A stretch of DNA of 64,000 bases from Geomonas sp. Red32 (GTDB taxonomy: Bacteria > Desulfobacterota > Desulfuromonadia > Geobacterales > Geobacteraceae). The stretch lies in contig NZ_JAKLOY010000005.1 in assembly GCF_023652955.1 (NCBI RefSeq), positions 1 to 64,000 of the forward strand. The letters run 5' to 3'. Both the position numbers and the translations under genes were made by a program. Below the pieces are notes generated by a model that did no database searches, was not told the origin of the DNA, and was given only the letters and a program-made list of their open reading frames with translations. The stretch's first letter is position 1, and each line of letters opens with the position of its first letter. Of the stretch, positions 10,301 to 19,914 are shown piece after piece.

Positions 10301-10911
10301 TGCCGCTTGATCTCGGAGATGATGTCGCCGATCCTGAGGAGGTTCTGCTTGGTCGCCTCGATCTTCTTGAGGGCGACCACCTTTCTGGCCTTGAACTTGG
10401 TGACTCCGGCGGCCTCCTCGATGAGGAAACGGCGCTCTTCGGGCTTGGCGTGGAGGATCATCCCGATCTTCCCCTGCTCGATGATCGAGTAGGCGCGGGC
10501 ACCGATACCGGTGTCCATGAAGAGTTCGGCGATGTCCAAAAGTCGGCAGGGGGTCTTGTTCAGAAGGTATTCGCTGTCTCCGTTTCGGTAGAGGCGGCGG
10601 GTAACCTGGATTTCGGCGAAGTTGAGATACTTGGCGGGGACGCGGCCGTCCTCGGTGGAGAAGAAAAGAGAGACCTCGGCCATGCCCAAAGGCTTCCTGA
10701 ACTCGGTGCCGTTGAAGATGATGTCTTCCATCGCCTTGCCGCGGAGGTTCTTGGCGGACTGTTCACCCATCACCCAGCGGATGGCGTCGCATACGTTGGA
10801 CTTGCCACAGCCGTTGGGGCCGACGACTCCCGTGATGTTCTGGTTGAAGTCGAGGGAGACCTTGTCCTGGAAGGATTTGAAACCTTGGATTTCTAGGCGT
10901 TTGATCTTCAT
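7378..10911 (-). CDS. smc: chromosome segregation protein SMC
   Basis: Condensin ATPase of 1177 residues. Walker A GPNGCGKSN is at residues 31-39; two long coiled coils flank a hinge at about 510-660; the ABC signature LLSGGEKAL is near 1083 and Walker B FCLLDEVDAPLDD near 1107. All motifs are intact. No scpA or scpB is in the window. It begins the run smc-roadblock-ftsY-zapB-zapA. The 301-base gap upstream holds the rplQ terminator and a palindromic repeat; I saw no clear promoter. Confidence 0.97.
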   Translation of the reverse strand: MKIKRLEIQGFKSFQDKVSLDFNQNITGVVGPNGCGKSNVCDAIRWVMGEQSAKNLRGKAMEDIIFNGTEFRKPLGMAEVSLFFSTEDGRVPAKYLNFAEIQVTRRLYRNGDSEYLLNKTPCRLLDIAELFMDTGIGARAYSIIEQGKIGMILHAKPEERRFLIEEAAGVTKFKARKVVALKKIEATKQNLLRIGDIISEIKRQMNALQRQAKKAEKFRELRQELREIELLFAAKGYGVVDKERRTLEKEIAELEVKGSRLSALLQEGELTIEEKKVRLLETEKELAAAQEDIFKWKSELQGGENRLDFQRRELANLDRQGERFQEELQGLKDQLAQAELELSTLLQQRGSYLEEVSRESESLEAREALLDEMAASEGGVSRELEEARRALFTVLSESAQANNQHQAAAKRLSSIAERLQASSRERVLLGERLMEAAAKADTLKDEAAKLTTRKSEAQEELTVVTAREAELKQAQEAGDKLLQQRRDQLSAAASRLKSLQELEAQFAGYGQGVRNLLTAEAFHGTSFTMLADALEVDEECEVALESVLGERLQYLLTPSADVALEAVAHLKGSSGGRCSFVTAAPWCHLNGDKPKGATPLTDRVQVPADLASLVIPLISGAYLVTDLAQAVTLSAAFPTCTFVTLEGDLAHTGGIVQGGSSESAQQGIIHKKREIKTLGAEVERLTGEVQDLTDAREKRRTEMADAEIERGELRQQLHRLEMKILDTQKDLQSAGAECRRIEENAAVREMEEDQLSEEQSLVSRELAQADTKKSQADEQKRGIEVRVEELQRRLEGARFEMEEARELVTSLKVRVAALKEKGESAQRAHQRVEGLCADLRNRIASRSKELEGAGTDRVRLVETIKQGEVELEKIIARQIESEQALAKIKDRYEGESETVREEEMRVKVVRGDVASVRDELSAKNLKLSEAGMRLAHLEETLREKYRMEVAEALATYAPMEWDEAEKGSRQAELQKAVDEMGEVNLMAIEEFKQMEERFNFLSEQRDDLEESMGALQKAIQKINRTTRRRFLETFNLVNEKFQTVFPRLFCGGQAELRLTDEEDLLTTGLDIIVQPPGKKLQNVSLLSGGEKALTAVALIFSIFLIKPSPFCLLDEVDAPLDDANIGRFNDMVREMSATSQFIIITHNRATMAVADTLYGVTMEEPGVSKLVSVRLNC

Positions 10912-11003
10912 TAGCCGGACATACTAACAGAGAGGGGGTTTTAATGTAAAGGTAAAGATAACAGCGCGGCAGATCCGCACCGTGATCGGCAGATTCGGTT
11001 CGT

Positions 11004-11096
11004 CTCCCCCCTTGTTAAAGGAGGGCTGGGGGGCATTGCTTTCAAGCGGGGAATCTACGGCTTGCCCCCCCCTCCCCCCCTGTAACAAGGGGGAAA
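11004..11096. repeat. large GC-rich inverted repeat upstream of smc
   Basis: Outer arms TCCCCCCTTGTTA (from about 11003) and TGTAACAAGGGGGA (to 11093) pair around an inner GGCTGGGGGGCA / TTGCCCCCCCC pair, giving a long imperfect hairpin of about 90 bases. No reading frame with sensible content crosses it. With the rplQ terminator it accounts for the 10912-11212 gap. Confidence 0.7.
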
Positions 11097-11152
11097 GTTG
11101 GTGCGAGCCCTTAAAAAGAGGGAGATTTCAGAGGGGCGTTAAACAGTGGGTT

Positions 11153-11187
11153 GGAAACAAAAAGAGGCACGGTTTCCCGTGCCTCTT
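11153..11187 (-). terminator. terminator of the ribosomal protein super-operon
   Basis: Eleven-base arms at 11162-11172 and 11177-11187 (AAGAGGCACGG and its complement) form a tight hairpin with a T-rich tail on the minus strand. It lies 26 bases after the rplQ stop and is the first convincing intrinsic terminator after the rpoA-rplQ genes. Confidence 0.92.
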
Positions 11188-11212
11188 CGTTGCTTCTTGA
11201 TCAAACCAGAGA

Positions 11213-11707
11213 TTACTCTTCGGTCTTCTCCTCGGTAGCCTCGGCCGGAGCCTCGGTGGCTTCTGCCGGAGCGGTCTCGACCGGAGCAGCCTCGGCCTTG
11301 GCGGCTTTGGGAGCCTTGGCCGGCTTGGCGGCGGCTTTCTTCGGCTTCATCTCTGCTTCGACGAGCTCGAGGATGGAAACCGGAGCGGTGTCGCCCGGGC
11401 GGATGCCGAGCTTGATGATCCTGGTGTAACCGCCGGGACGCTCGGCATAGCGGGGAGCGATTTCAGTGAAAAGCTTGGTCACAACCTTTTTGTCGCGGAT
11501 ATAAGCGGCAGCCTGCCTGGTCGCGTGAAGGTCGCCCTTCTTGCCGAGGGTGATCATCTTCTCGGCGATGGAGCGAAGCTCCTTGCACTTGGCATCGGTC
11601 GTGGTGATCTTTTCGTGCTCAAGGAAAGAGGTGACCATGTTCCTGAACATGGCGATCCTGTGACTAGTGGTCCTGCCGAATCTTCTACCTGCGCTGTTGT
11701 GACGCAT
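11213..11707 (-). CDS. rplQ: 50S ribosomal protein L17
   Basis: Starts [17 protein letters not shown], the standard L17 N-terminus. The conserved domain fills about 118 residues; the last 45 or so form an Ala/Pro/Glu/Thr-rich tail (repeats of [12 protein letters not shown] type) beyond the E. coli length of 127. The total is 164 residues. It is the last gene of the alpha operon, 41 bases after rpoA and just before a strong terminator. Confidence 0.97.
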   Translation of the reverse strand: MRHNSAGRRFGRTTSHRIAMFRNMVTSFLEHEKITTTDAKCKELRSIAEKMITLGKKGDLHATRQAAAYIRDKKVVTKLFTEIAPRYAERPGGYTRIIKLGIRPGDTAPVSILELVEAEMKPKKAAAKPAKAPKAAKAEAAPVETAPAEATEAPAEATEEKTEE

Positions 11708-11748
11708 ATCGTTTCACTTCCTTTCAATCTATAAATGAAGTCGTAAGA

Positions 11749-12768
11749 CTATTCTTCCTTCTGCTCGCCCCTCAGGCGCCTCATGATCTCCGGATCCGGG
11801 AAGTTGTCGAGCTTCATCCCGAGGGTGAGCCCCATGTCGACCAGGATATCTTTGATCTCGTTGAGAGACTTGCGGCCGAAGTTCTGGGTCTTCAGCATCT
11901 CGGCTTCGGTCCGGGAGACCAGTTCGCCGATCAGCTTGATCCCGGCATTCTTCAGGCAGTTGGCGGAACGCACCGACAGCTCGAGCTCGTCTACCGAGCG
12001 GTAGAGGTTCTCGTTGAAGCGCTCGCGCTCCTCTTCCGGTTCGGCCTCCTCCTGGGGCTCCACGTCCTCATCGAAGTTGATGAAGATGGTGAGCTGGTCC
12101 TTGAGGATCTTGGAAGCGAAAGCCACGGAATCCTGCGGCTTCACGCTGCCGTCGGTCCAGACTTCCAGGGTCAGCTTGTCGTAGTCGGTGATCTGACCGA
12201 CACGGGCGTTGGTGACCGTGAAGTTGACCTTGTGGACCGGAGAGAAGATGGCGTCGATGGGAATGGTTCCCACCGGAGCCTTCTCGTCGCGGTTGCGGTC
12301 GGCCGGAACGTAACCCTTGCCGACTTTGACCACCATGTCCATCTCGAGATTCGCGTCCTTGGAGCAGGTCGCGATATGGTGCTCCGGATTCAGAATCTCA
12401 ACGTTCTGATCGGTGATGATATCCTTCGCTTTGACGACGCCTTCGCCCTTCTGGACGATGCGGACCATCCTCGACTCGTTACCGTGCACCTTGAGGCGCA
12501 CGCCTTTGAGGTTGAGGATGATGTCGGTCATATCTTCGGTGACACCCGGGACGGCCGAGAACTCGTGCAGTACCCCTTTGGCCTTCACCGACACGATGGC
12601 GGCACCCTGGAGGCTGGAAATCAGCACGCGGCGCAGGCCGGTACCCAGAGTGGTGCCGAAGCCCCTTTCGAAAGGCTCGGCGAAAAACTTGCCATAAGTA
12701 TTGGTGAGCGTTTCTGTCTCAACCTGGAGCTTCTTCGGTCTGATCAGATCGCGCCAGTTTCTATACAT
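11749..12768 (-). CDS. rpoA: RNA polymerase alpha subunit
   Basis: 339 residues. The N-terminal assembly domain contains the conserved [20 protein letters not shown] region; a Glu-rich linker ([16 protein letters not shown]) leads to the C-terminal domain with [16 protein letters not shown], which binds UP elements and activators. Position between rpsD and rplQ is the standard alpha-operon order. Confidence 0.98.
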   Translation of the reverse strand: MYRNWRDLIRPKKLQVETETLTNTYGKFFAEPFERGFGTTLGTGLRRVLISSLQGAAIVSVKAKGVLHEFSAVPGVTEDMTDIILNLKGVRLKVHGNESRMVRIVQKGEGVVKAKDIITDQNVEILNPEHHIATCSKDANLEMDMVVKVGKGYVPADRNRDEKAPVGTIPIDAIFSPVHKVNFTVTNARVGQITDYDKLTLEVWTDGSVKPQDSVAFASKILKDQLTIFINFDEDVEPQEEAEPEEERERFNENLYRSVDELELSVRSANCLKNAGIKLIGELVSRTEAEMLKTQNFGRKSLNEIKDILVDMGLTLGMKLDNFPDPEIMRRLRGEQKEE

Positions 12769-12798
12769 TTAGTTCCCCCTGTATCGGTTGTGCACCCT

Positions 12799-13425
12799 TT
12801 ACTTGGAGTAGAGCTCGACGATCAGCTGCTCCTGGATCGGCATGGTGATGTCTTCGCGGACCGGCATGTTCTTCACGGTGCCTTTGAAGGTATCCTTGTC
12901 GAGTTCCAGCCACTGGGGCATGCCCCTGCGCACGACGGCCTCGAGGGACTCGCTGATGACAGCAATCTTGCGGCTCTTCTCGCGGAGCTGGATGACGTCG
13001 CCGGTCTTCACCTGGATGGAGGGGATGTTAACCTTCCGGCCATTGAGGGTGAAGTGGCTGTGACGAACGAGCTGACGAGCCTCGGTGCGGGAGGAGGCGA
13101 AACCGAGACGGTAAACCACGTTGTCGAGCCTTCTCTCCAGGATGAACAGCAGGTTCTCGCCGGTGACCCCTTTCTGGCGGTCGGCCTGCTCGAAGTAACC
13201 GCGGAACTGGTTCTCGAGGATGCCGTAGACGCGGCGGACTTTCTGTTTCTCACGGAGCTGAACCCCGTAATCGGAAACTTTAATGCGACCCTGGCCGTGC
13301 TGGCCCGGCGGGTAGCTCCTTCTCTTGATTGCGCATTTATCAGTAAAGCAGCGCTCACCTTTGAGATAGAGCTCCACACCTTCGCGCCTGCAAAGCCTGC
13401 AATCAGGCCCAGTATACCTAGCCAA
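12799..13425 (-). CDS. rpsD: 30S ribosomal protein S4 (zinc form)
   Basis: 208 residues with the zinc-binding N-terminus: CRLC at residues 9-12 and a second cysteine pair in [12 protein letters not shown]. An S4 RNA-binding domain lies in the middle ([13 protein letters not shown]). S4 is a primary 16S-binding assembly protein and, in other bacteria, a translational repressor of the alpha operon. It is preceded by rpsK after 59 bases. Confidence 0.97.
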   Translation of the reverse strand: MARYTGPDCRLCRREGVELYLKGERCFTDKCAIKRRSYPPGQHGQGRIKVSDYGVQLREKQKVRRVYGILENQFRGYFEQADRQKGVTGENLLFILERRLDNVVYRLGFASSRTEARQLVRHSHFTLNGRKVNIPSIQVKTGDVIQLREKSRKIAVISESLEAVVRRGMPQWLELDKDTFKGTVKNMPVREDITMPIQEQLIVELYSK

Positions 13426-13484
13426 TGAAGACCTCCTATATTCCTAACTGATGGTTCGTAACTCCAGGTGCCGTAAAACGGGAC

Positions 13485-13880
13485 CTAGACTCTTCTTCTC
13501 TTCGGGGGACGGCAGCCGTTGTGCGGAATCGGGGTGACGTCGCGGATGAAGCTCACCGAGAAACCGGCAGCCTGGAGGGCGCGCAGGGCGGATTCGCGGC
13601 CGGAGCCGGGACCCTTCACGTAGACCTCGATGGTGCGCATGCCGTGCTCCTGAGCCTTCTTCGCGGCATCCTCGGCAGCCATCTGGGCGGCAAACGGGGT
13701 GCTCTTCCTGGAGCCTTTGAAGCCTTTGGCCCCGGAGGTGCACCAAGCCACCACGTTACCGACCGGGTCGGTGATGGTGATCATGGTATTGTTGAAGGTA
13801 GCCTGGATGTGGGCCACCCCGTTGGGAATATTCTTTTTCTCTTTTTTCTTCTTAACGACCTTCTTAGCCGGGCTCGCCAT
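13485..13880 (-). CDS. rpsK: 30S ribosomal protein S11
   Basis: 131 residues with a Lys-rich N-terminus ([17 protein letters not shown]), the conserved [18 protein letters not shown] region and the C-terminal [16 protein letters not shown] signature. It lies 15 bases after rpsM in the alpha cluster. S11 lines the mRNA exit side of the platform. Confidence 0.98.
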   Translation of the reverse strand: MASPAKKVVKKKKEKKNIPNGVAHIQATFNNTMITITDPVGNVVAWCTSGAKGFKGSRKSTPFAAQMAAEDAAKKAQEHGMRTIEVYVKGPGSGRESALRALQAAGFSVSFIRDVTPIPHNGCRPPKRRRV

Positions 13881-13895
13881 TATTCCTCCAGAACC

Positions 13896-14264
13896 TTATT
13901 TCTTCTTACCAGCGACCGTACGAGCCGGCCCTTTTCTGGTACGTGCATTGGTCTTGGTGCGCTGACCGCGGCACGGGAGACCTTTCCTGTGACGAAGACC
14001 GCGGTAGCAACCGAGATCCATGAGGCGCTTGAGGCTCATGGAAATATCACGGCGCAGGTCACCCTCGACCTTGACGCTCTTGTCGATGTAGTCCCTGATT
14101 TTCGAGACCTCAGCCTCAGTCAGGTTGTCGCAACGGGTGTTGAAATCAACACCAGTCGCTTTGAGAATTTCCTGGGAAAGAGACCTGCCGATACCATAAA
14201 TATAGGTAAGCGCGATCTCGATTCTCTTAGTTTTCGGTAGGTCTACCCCTGCGATACGTGCCAA
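13896..14264 (-). CDS. rpsM: 30S ribosomal protein S13
   Basis: 122 residues: [20 protein letters not shown] at the N-terminus and the family C-terminus [20 protein letters not shown]13 bridges the subunits at the 30S head. It follows rpmJ after 27 bases. Confidence 0.98.
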   Translation of the reverse strand: MARIAGVDLPKTKRIEIALTYIYGIGRSLSQEILKATGVDFNTRCDNLTEAEVSKIRDYIDKSVKVEGDLRRDISMSLKRLMDLGCYRGLRHRKGLPCRGQRTKTNARTRKGPARTVAGKKK

Positions 14265-14291
14265 TGCCCGCTCCTCCTAATGGAATACTCT

Positions 14292-14405
14292 TTAGCCCTG
14301 TCTCTGTGAATGCTTCGGAGTTTCGCAGATAACCCTGACGATACCCTTACGCTTGACAATTTTGCACTTCACACAGATCTTCTTAACAGATGCCCTAACT
14401 TTCAT
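14292..14405 (-). CDS. rpmJ: 50S ribosomal protein L36
   Basis: A 37-residue frame starting with ATG at 14405: [20 protein letters not shown] and ending HSQRQG. The C-x2-C...C...H zinc ligands are all present, so this is the zinc-containing form. A longer open frame upstream is not used. It sits between map and rpsM with only 31 bases to map, so no infA lies between them as it does in many bacteria. Confidence 0.95.
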   Translation of the reverse strand: MKVRASVKKICVKCKIVKRKGIVRVICETPKHSQRQG

Positions 14406-14436
14406 CTTTAGTTTCCTCTCAAAACGTAGTGCTGTC

Positions 14437-15183
14437 TCAAATTTGGGTGAGGATCCGGGGCCCCTTTGCAGTGATGGCCACGGTGTGCTCAAAATGCGCC
14501 GACAGGCCGCCGTCACAGGTGACAGCCGTCCACCCGTCATCAAGCACCCTGACTTCGAATCCCTTCTCGTTGATCATCGGCTCAATGGCCAGTACCATAC
14601 CTGGCTTCAACTTGGGCCCCTTCCCCGGGGCGCCGAAGTTCGGAATCTGCGGTCCTTCGTGAAGCTCTTTGCCGATGCCATGACCGACGAAATCCCTCAC
14701 CACCGAAAACCCGCGGGATTCGACGCAGGATTGGACCGCGTGAGCCAGGTCGGAAAGCCGGTGGTCCGGGTCGCAAAGCTCGATGGCCCGGTAAAGCGAC
14801 TCCTCGGTTGCCTTCAAGAGCCTTGAGGCCGACTCAGAGACCGCCCCCACTGCAACGGTGATTGCCGCGTCCCCGTAGAAACCGTCGTAGACGACGCCGT
14901 AGTCGAGGCTGACGATATCGCCGGGTTTCAGAACCCGTGCGGAGGGAAACCCATGAACCACCTGCTCGTTGACGGAGCAGCAAAGCGAAAAAGGGAACCC
15001 GCTGTAGCCCTTGAAAGCCGGTTTGGCCTTCCTCTTCAACGCCTCCCTTTCGGAATACGCATCGAGCTCCAGCAGAGTCACCCCGGGAGCGACCATCTCT
15101 CTCAGCCCGGCGAGCACCTCCGCAACGATCCTGCCGGCGGAGGCCATCTTCTCGATCTCGGCCGGAGACTTGAGGACGATCAC
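14437..15183 (-). CDS. map: methionine aminopeptidase, type I
   Basis: Removes the initiator methionine from new proteins. The metal-site region is visible in [16 protein letters not shown], in [16 protein letters not shown] and in the terminal [12 protein letters not shown]. The frame is open to 15231, inside adk, but the GTG at 15183, one base after the adk TAA and seven bases after AAGGA, gives 248 residues starting [13 protein letters not shown], a typical type I N-terminus. Tight coupling with adk is the usual spc-operon arrangement. Confidence 0.95.
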   Translation of the reverse strand: MIVLKSPAEIEKMASAGRIVAEVLAGLREMVAPGVTLLELDAYSEREALKRKAKPAFKGYSGFPFSLCCSVNEQVVHGFPSARVLKPGDIVSLDYGVVYDGFYGDAAITVAVGAVSESASRLLKATEESLYRAIELCDPDHRLSDLAHAVQSCVESRGFSVVRDFVGHGIGKELHEGPQIPNFGAPGKGPKLKPGMVLAIEPMINEKGFEVRVLDDGWTAVTCDGGLSAHFEHTVAITAKGPRILTQI

Positions 15184-15184
15184 C

Positions 15185-15835
15185 TTAGGATCCTTGGATC
15201 CGGGAGACGATGTCGGCCTGGATCCCCTCAACCGTCCCGAGCCCGTTGACCGAGCGGAGAAGGCCGCACGACTCGTAGTAGGCGATCAGGGGAGCAGTCT
15301 GCTCCTCGTACACCGCGAGCCTTTTCAGAATGGTTTCTTCTTTATCGTCCTCGCGCTGGAACAGCTCGCCACCACAGGCGTCGCAGACACCGGCCACCTT
15401 GGCGGGGGCGAAATCGACATGGAAGACGGCTCCGCACTTGGCGCAGGCGCGGCGGCCAGTGAGACGTTTCAAGAGCTCACCCTTATCCACCGACAGCGAG
15501 ATAACGTGGTCGATCTTCCTACTCATGCCGGAGAGGACCTGCCCGAGCGCGTCGGCCTGGGCCACAGTCCTCGGGAAACCGTCTAGGATGAACCCCTCGG
15601 CGCAATCCGCCTGGACCAGCCTCTCCTCGACGATACCAATCACCACGGCATCGGGAACCAGTGCGCCGGAGTCCATGTACCCCTTGGCCTTGACCCCCAT
15701 GGGAGTCTGGTCCTTAACGGCAGCCCGCAGTATATCGCCAGTGGATATCTGCGGGATCCCGTACTTCTCGATCAGCAATTTCGCCTGGGTGCCCTTGCCA
15801 ACGCCGGGGGGGCCCAGGAGTATCAGGTTGGTCAT
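15185..15835 (-). CDS. adk: adenylate kinase (zinc LID)
   Basis: Interconverts ATP + AMP and 2 ADP. P-loop GPPGVGKGTQ at residues 8-17; the long LID domain carries four cysteines (CAKC and CDACG) and so is the zinc-stabilised type. Length is 216 residues. It lies between secY (6 bases) and map (1 base). Confidence 0.96.
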   Translation of the reverse strand: MTNLILLGPPGVGKGTQAKLLIEKYGIPQISTGDILRAAVKDQTPMGVKAKGYMDSGALVPDAVVIGIVEERLVQADCAEGFILDGFPRTVAQADALGQVLSGMSRKIDHVISLSVDKGELLKRLTGRRACAKCGAVFHVDFAPAKVAGVCDACGGELFQREDDKEETILKRLAVYEEQTAPLIAYYESCGLLRSVNGLGTVEGIQADIVSRIQGS

Positions 15836-15841
15836 CGAGGT

Positions 15842-17149
15842 TTATCTCCTGCCCTGGATTCGAACGCCCTTCATGAACCCCTCGTAGCTCCTGGTGATCA
15901 GGTGAGCCTCGATCTGGGCCAAGGTGTCCATGCCGACCCCCACCGCAATGAGGAGCGCGGTGCCGCCGAAGTAGAACGGAAGGTTAAACTTGCCGATCAG
16001 GATCGAGGGAAGCACGCAGACGGCCGAGATGTAGATGGCCCCAGCGAAGGTCAACTTGGTGAGCACCGCATCGAGGAAGTCGGAGGTCTCCTTGCCAGGA
16101 CGGATGCCCGGGACGTAGCCCCCCTGCTTTTTCACGTTATCGGCGACGTCAACAGGGTTGAAAGTGACAGCCGTGTAGAAATAGCAGAAAAAGATGATAA
16201 AGGCAACATAAAAGATGTCGTAAACCAGCCGCCCCGGAACGAGCATCTTGGAGACCTGCTGCACCCAGGGTACGTTGATGAAATTGCCAACGGTCGCCGG
16301 GAACATGATGATCGAGGAGGCGAAGATCGGCGGAATAACCCCCGCCATGTTCACCTTCAAGGGAAGGTGCGAGCTCTGGGCCCCCACCGTCTTCAGCCCC
16401 ACCACCCGTTTTGCGTAGTGGATCGGGATCCTTCTCTGGCCGCGCTCGATGAAGACCACGGCGGCGATGACCACGAACATGACTGCACAGACCAGGATGA
16501 GCACCAGCACGTTAAGCTCGCCGGTACCGATCAGGCGGAAGCTGTTGCCGATAGCGGTCGGGATGCGGGCCACGATGCCGGCAAAGATGATCAGCGAGAT
16601 ACCGTTGCCGATCCCCTTCTCGGACATCTGCTCGCCGAGCCACATGATGAAGGCGGTCCCTGCGGTCAGGGTAATCACGGTCATCAGACGGAAGCTCCAG
16701 CCGGGGTTCGGGACGACCAGCTCACCGGCCGGACCGCGCATGGCCTCGAGGCCGATGGAGATGCCGAAGGCCTGGACCACCGACAGCACGATGGTACCGT
16801 AGCGGGTGTACTGGATGATCTTCTTGCGGCCGGCGTCGCCCTCCTTGGAGAGCTTCTCGATGGCCGGAACCACCACGGTCAGCAGCTGGAAGATAATGGA
16901 GGAGGAGATGTACGGCATGATGCCGAGAGCGAAGACTGCCAGTTTCTCGAGAGCCCCACCGGAAAACATGCCAAACATCCCAAGCAGAGTGCCCTGGGCT
17001 GCTTTGAAGAAATGGGACAGCGCCTGGGCATCGATGCCCGGGGTCGGTATATGACAACCGACCCTGTACACGGCCAGCATGGCCAGCGAAAACAGCACTC
17101 TCTTCTTAAGCTCGGGAATCTTGAAAATGTTCTGGAAGGCTTCTATCAA
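15842..17149 (-). CDS. secY: protein translocase subunit SecY
   Basis: The channel-forming subunit of the Sec translocon, 435 residues with about ten membrane segments. The plug/TM2 region PYISSSIIFQLL and the cytosolic loop EKGIGNGISLIIFAGIV are characteristic. The start is TTG at 17149, just after the rplO stop and a GAGGAG ribosome site. It closes the ribosomal part of the spc operon. Confidence 0.97.
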   Translation of the reverse strand: MIEAFQNIFKIPELKKRVLFSLAMLAVYRVGCHIPTPGIDAQALSHFFKAAQGTLLGMFGMFSGGALEKLAVFALGIMPYISSSIIFQLLTVVVPAIEKLSKEGDAGRKKIIQYTRYGTIVLSVVQAFGISIGLEAMRGPAGELVVPNPGWSFRLMTVITLTAGTAFIMWLGEQMSEKGIGNGISLIIFAGIVARIPTAIGNSFRLIGTGELNVLVLILVCAVMFVVIAAVVFIERGQRRIPIHYAKRVVGLKTVGAQSSHLPLKVNMAGVIPPIFASSIIMFPATVGNFINVPWVQQVSKMLVPGRLVYDIFYVAFIIFFCYFYTAVTFNPVDVADNVKKQGGYVPGIRPGKETSDFLDAVLTKLTFAGAIYISAVCVLPSILIGKFNLPFYFGGTALLIAVGVGMDTLAQIEAHLITRSYEGFMKGVRIQGRR

Positions 17150-17151
17150 GA

Positions 17152-17592
17152 CTAGATCTCCTCGATGCTCCCACCTGCAGCAGTGATTTTTTCACGGGCG
17201 GCGCCGCTGAATTTGCTGGCCTTGACGGTCAGGGCACGGGTCACGTCGCCGGTAGCGAGGACTTTGATGCCGTCGCAGACATCGGAGACGATGCCGGCTT
17301 TCAGGAGTGCCTCGGCGTCGACCACGGAGCCGGCTTCGAAGACTTCGAGCTGGCAGAGGTTCACCAGTGCGTAGACCTTCTTGGTGAGCGGGGTGAAGCC
17401 GCGTTTCGGGAGACGGCGATGCATCGGCATCTGGCCACCCTCGAAACCGAACTTGATGCTGCCGCCGGAGCGGGCTTTCTGGCCTTTGTGACCCTTGGTA
17501 GCGGTCTTGCCGTGGCCGGAGCCGGTGCCCCTGCCGATGCGCTTCCTATCTTTGGAGGCCCCGATGGCCGGTTTTATGGTATTCAATTCCAT
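17152..17592 (-). CDS. rplO: 50S ribosomal protein L15
   Basis: 146 residues: MELNTIKPAIGASKDRKRIG with the Gly-rich GRGTGSGHGKTATKGHKGQ core. The frame reaches a GTG at 17601, but that overlaps the AAAGGTG ribosome site; the ATG at 17592 is chosen. It lies 19 bases after rpmD. Confidence 0.96.
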   Translation of the reverse strand: MELNTIKPAIGASKDRKRIGRGTGSGHGKTATKGHKGQKARSGGSIKFGFEGGQMPMHRRLPKRGFTPLTKKVYALVNLCQLEVFEAGSVVDAEALLKAGIVSDVCDGIKVLATGDVTRALTVKASKFSGAAREKITAAGGSIEEI

Positions 17593-17611
17593 TTTTATCA
17601 CCTTTAGGGAA

Positions 17612-17788
17612 TTACTCTTCGACTCGAACCAGATGAGCGACCTTGTTGATCATCCCGCGTACTTCCGGGGTATCCTGCAGGGTCACGGTCTTCTCGCGCT
17701 TGGTGAGCCCCAGGCCCAGGAGACGGTTTTTCACCCTCTCCGGCTGACCGATGTGGCTCTTGATCAGGGTAACCTTGACTTCAGACAT
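17612..17788 (-). CDS. rpmD: 50S ribosomal protein L30
   Basis: A 58-residue frame from ATG at 17788: MSEVKVTLIKSHIGQPERVK to HLVRVEE and TAA. The VRGMINKVAHLV ending is the L30 signature. It lies between rpsE and rplO, the conserved location. Confidence 0.95.
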   Translation of the reverse strand: MSEVKVTLIKSHIGQPERVKNRLLGLGLTKREKTVTLQDTPEVRGMINKVAHLVRVEE

Positions 17789-17809
17789 GTTTCAGCTCCT
17801 TGACGGCTT

Positions 17810-18298
17810 CTATTCGGTGACGCCGCGGCGAGCCATCAGCTCTTCCGGGGTCTTCAGCTTGGCCAGGCCCGCAAAGGCGGCCTTGACCACGTTGTGCGGG
17901 TTGTTGGAACCCAGGCACTTCGCGAGAATGTTGTGCAGACCCGCGGACTCGAAGACGGCGCGGGCAGCACCGCCGGCGATCACGCCGGTACCGGGGGAAG
18001 CCGGCATCATGAGCACCCTGCCGGCGCCGAAGTGGCCCAGCATCTCGAACGGGATAGTCTGGCCGGCTACGATGGGAACCTTGATCAGGTTCTTCTTAGC
18101 CTGCTCGACGCCCTTACGGATCGCCTCGGGGACCTCGTTGGCCTTGCCCAGGCCGTAGCCCACCACGCCGTTACCGTCGCCGACCACCACGAGAGCGGAG
18201 AAGCTGAACCGACGGCCACCCTTGACAACCTTGGCAACGCGGCTGATATGGACGACCCTGTCGGTAAGATTTAATTCACTGGCATTGATCTTAAGCAA
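17810..18298 (-). CDS. rpsE: 30S ribosomal protein S5
   Basis: 162 residues with the double-stranded RNA-binding region ([20 protein letters not shown]) and the Gly-rich loop [15 protein letters not shown]5 is involved in decoding accuracy with S4. It lies 21 bases after rplR. Confidence 0.97.
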   Translation of the reverse strand: MLKINASELNLTDRVVHISRVAKVVKGGRRFSFSALVVVGDGNGVVGYGLGKANEVPEAIRKGVEQAKKNLIKVPIVAGQTIPFEMLGHFGAGRVLMMPASPGTGVIAGGAARAVFESAGLHNILAKCLGSNNPHNVVKAAFAGLAKLKTPEELMARRGVTE

Positions 18299-18319
18299 AC
18301 CTATTCCTCCTTACCTGCC

Positions 18320-18691
18320 CTAGAAGAGCAGACCGTTTTCGCGTGCGGCTTCAGCCAGAGCTTTGATCCTACCGTGGTAGAGGAACCCGTTACGGTCGAA
18401 GACGACCGTTTTGATGTCCTTCTCGAGGGCCTTCTTGGCGATGGCGGCGCCGACCTTGGCGGCTGCCTCGACGTTGCCGGTGTAGTCCAGTCCTTCAGCC
18501 ACCTCGCCCATAACGGTGGAGGCGGCAACCAGGGTGGCGCCGGTGGTATCGTCGATCAGCTGTGCGTATATGTGGCGTGCGCTCTTGAAGACGTTCAGTC
18601 TGGGACGTTCCGGCGAACCGGTGACCTTTTTCCTGACCCTGGTCTGTCTTTTAAGACGGGCGGCCTGTTTTTTTTGGGCGAGAGAACTCAA
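18320..18691 (-). CDS. rplR: 50S ribosomal protein L18
   Basis: 123 residues; 5S rRNA-binding protein with [17 protein letters not shown] and the C-terminal [20 protein letters not shown] motif. It lies 22 bases after rplF in the spc order. Confidence 0.97.
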   Translation of the reverse strand: MSSLAQKKQAARLKRQTRVRKKVTGSPERPRLNVFKSARHIYAQLIDDTTGATLVAASTVMGEVAEGLDYTGNVEAAAKVGAAIAKKALEKDIKTVVFDRNGFLYHGRIKALAEAARENGLLF

Positions 18692-18713
18692 GGCACTTCT
18701 CCTTAGCTATTTG

Positions 18714-19253
18714 CTATTTTTTACCGGTCTTACCGGCTTTTCTCAGAATGGTCTCGTCAGCGTACTTGATGCCTTTCCCTTTGTAGGGCTCCGGACCACG
18801 GAAGTCGCGGATCTTGGCAGCAGTCTGACCGACCAGCTCCTTGTCGATACCTATCACTTTCAGCTTGGTCATCTTGTCGACTTCGACGCTGATGCCCGCC
18901 GGAAGCTCGAAGTTGATCGGGTGGGAGTAACCCAGGGAAAGGTTCAGCACGTTCCCTTTGGCCTCGGCACGGTAACCAACGCCGTTGATCTCGAGGGCGG
19001 TCTCGAACCCTTTGGAAACCCCAATCACCATGTTGTTGATGAGGGTCCTGGTCAGGCCGTGGGCAGCGCGGCTCTTGGTGGAGTCGTCGGCGCGGCCGAC
19101 CGTGATCTGGCCCTCGGCCACTACCACGGAGACGGCATCCATCACCGAGCGGGAGAGTTTGCCTTTCGGCCCCTCAACCTTGATCTCCGGCGCGTTGTAT
19201 ATGACTTTCACCCCCGCAGGGATCGCGATGGGAAGTTTTCCAATCCTAGACAT
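18714..19253 (-). CDS. rplF: 50S ribosomal protein L6
   Basis: 179 residues, starting [17 protein letters not shown] and ending with the L6 signature [15 protein letters not shown] followed by a Lys-rich tail. It binds near the sarcin-ricin loop. It follows rpsH after 25 bases. Confidence 0.98.
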   Translation of the reverse strand: MSRIGKLPIAIPAGVKVIYNAPEIKVEGPKGKLSRSVMDAVSVVVAEGQITVGRADDSTKSRAAHGLTRTLINNMVIGVSKGFETALEINGVGYRAEAKGNVLNLSLGYSHPINFELPAGISVEVDKMTKLKVIGIDKELVGQTAAKIRDFRGPEPYKGKGIKYADETILRKAGKTGKK

Positions 19254-19278
19254 GCAAAGCTCCTTAAAGCGAAAATAA

Positions 19279-19677
19279 CTACCAGACCGTGCAGAGCACT
19301 TCGCCGCCGATGTTCAGCTCGCGAGCAGTCTTGTCGGTGATGAGCCCTTTGGAGGTCGACAGCACGGCGATGCCCAGTCCGTTTTTCACCTTCTGGATCT
19401 TGTCGGCGTTGACGTAGACCCGGCCGCCCGGCTTGCTGATCCTCTTGATCTCGTTGATGACGGGTTCCTTCTCGTCGATGAACTTGAGGTACACCCGCAG
19501 GATCCCCTGCTTGCTGTCCGCAATCACCTTGAAGTTCTTGATGTACCCCTCGGCGCGCAGCACGGTGGCGAGGCTGACCTTCAGGTTGGACGAGGGGATG
19601 TCAACTTTCTGGTGTTTTGCCATACCAGCGTTCCTGATTCTGGTCAGCATGTCGGCTACTGGATCTGTCATGCACAT
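19279..19677 (-). CDS. rpsH: 30S ribosomal protein S8
   Basis: 132 residues: [20 protein letters not shown] near the N-terminus (an extra MC precedes it) and the [15 protein letters not shown] signature near the end. In E. coli S8 represses the spc operon. The ATG at 19677 is taken; the ATG two codons later (19671) is equally possible. Confidence 0.96.
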   Translation of the reverse strand: MCMTDPVADMLTRIRNAGMAKHQKVDIPSSNLKVSLATVLRAEGYIKNFKVIADSKQGILRVYLKFIDEKEPVINEIKRISKPGGRVYVNADKIQKVKNGLGIAVLSTSKGLITDKTARELNIGGEVLCTVW

Positions 19678-19707
19678 ATCGAAACTACTCCTTATTCCTT
19701 GAGTCTG

Positions 19708-19893
19708 TTACCAGCTGGATTTGATGACGCCCGGGATCTGGCCGAGGTTAGCGAGCTTCCTCAGGCAGATACGGCACATGTCAAATTTCCGGTAGTAAGC
19801 TCTGGGACGGCCGCACAAGGGGCAGCGGTTACGCTCGCGAACCTTGAACTTGTTCCCTCTCTGAGCCTTTATGATCATCGATGTCTTAGCCAC
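19708..19893 (-). CDS. rpsN: 30S ribosomal protein S14 type Z
   Basis: 61 residues with the zinc ligands C-x2-C and C-x2-C in [15 protein letters not shown] and MCRICLRK. This is the short zinc form of S14. It lies between rplE and rpsH, the normal position. Confidence 0.96.
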   Translation of the reverse strand: MAKTSMIIKAQRGNKFKVRERNRCPLCGRPRAYYRKFDMCRICLRKLANLGQIPGVIKSSW

Positions 19894-19914
19894 GGACTTC
19901 CTCCCAACTCTCTT

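Noticed and set aside
10982-11200. 72-residue plus-strand frame before smc
   Set aside because: It consists of the palindromic repeat and the rplQ terminator.
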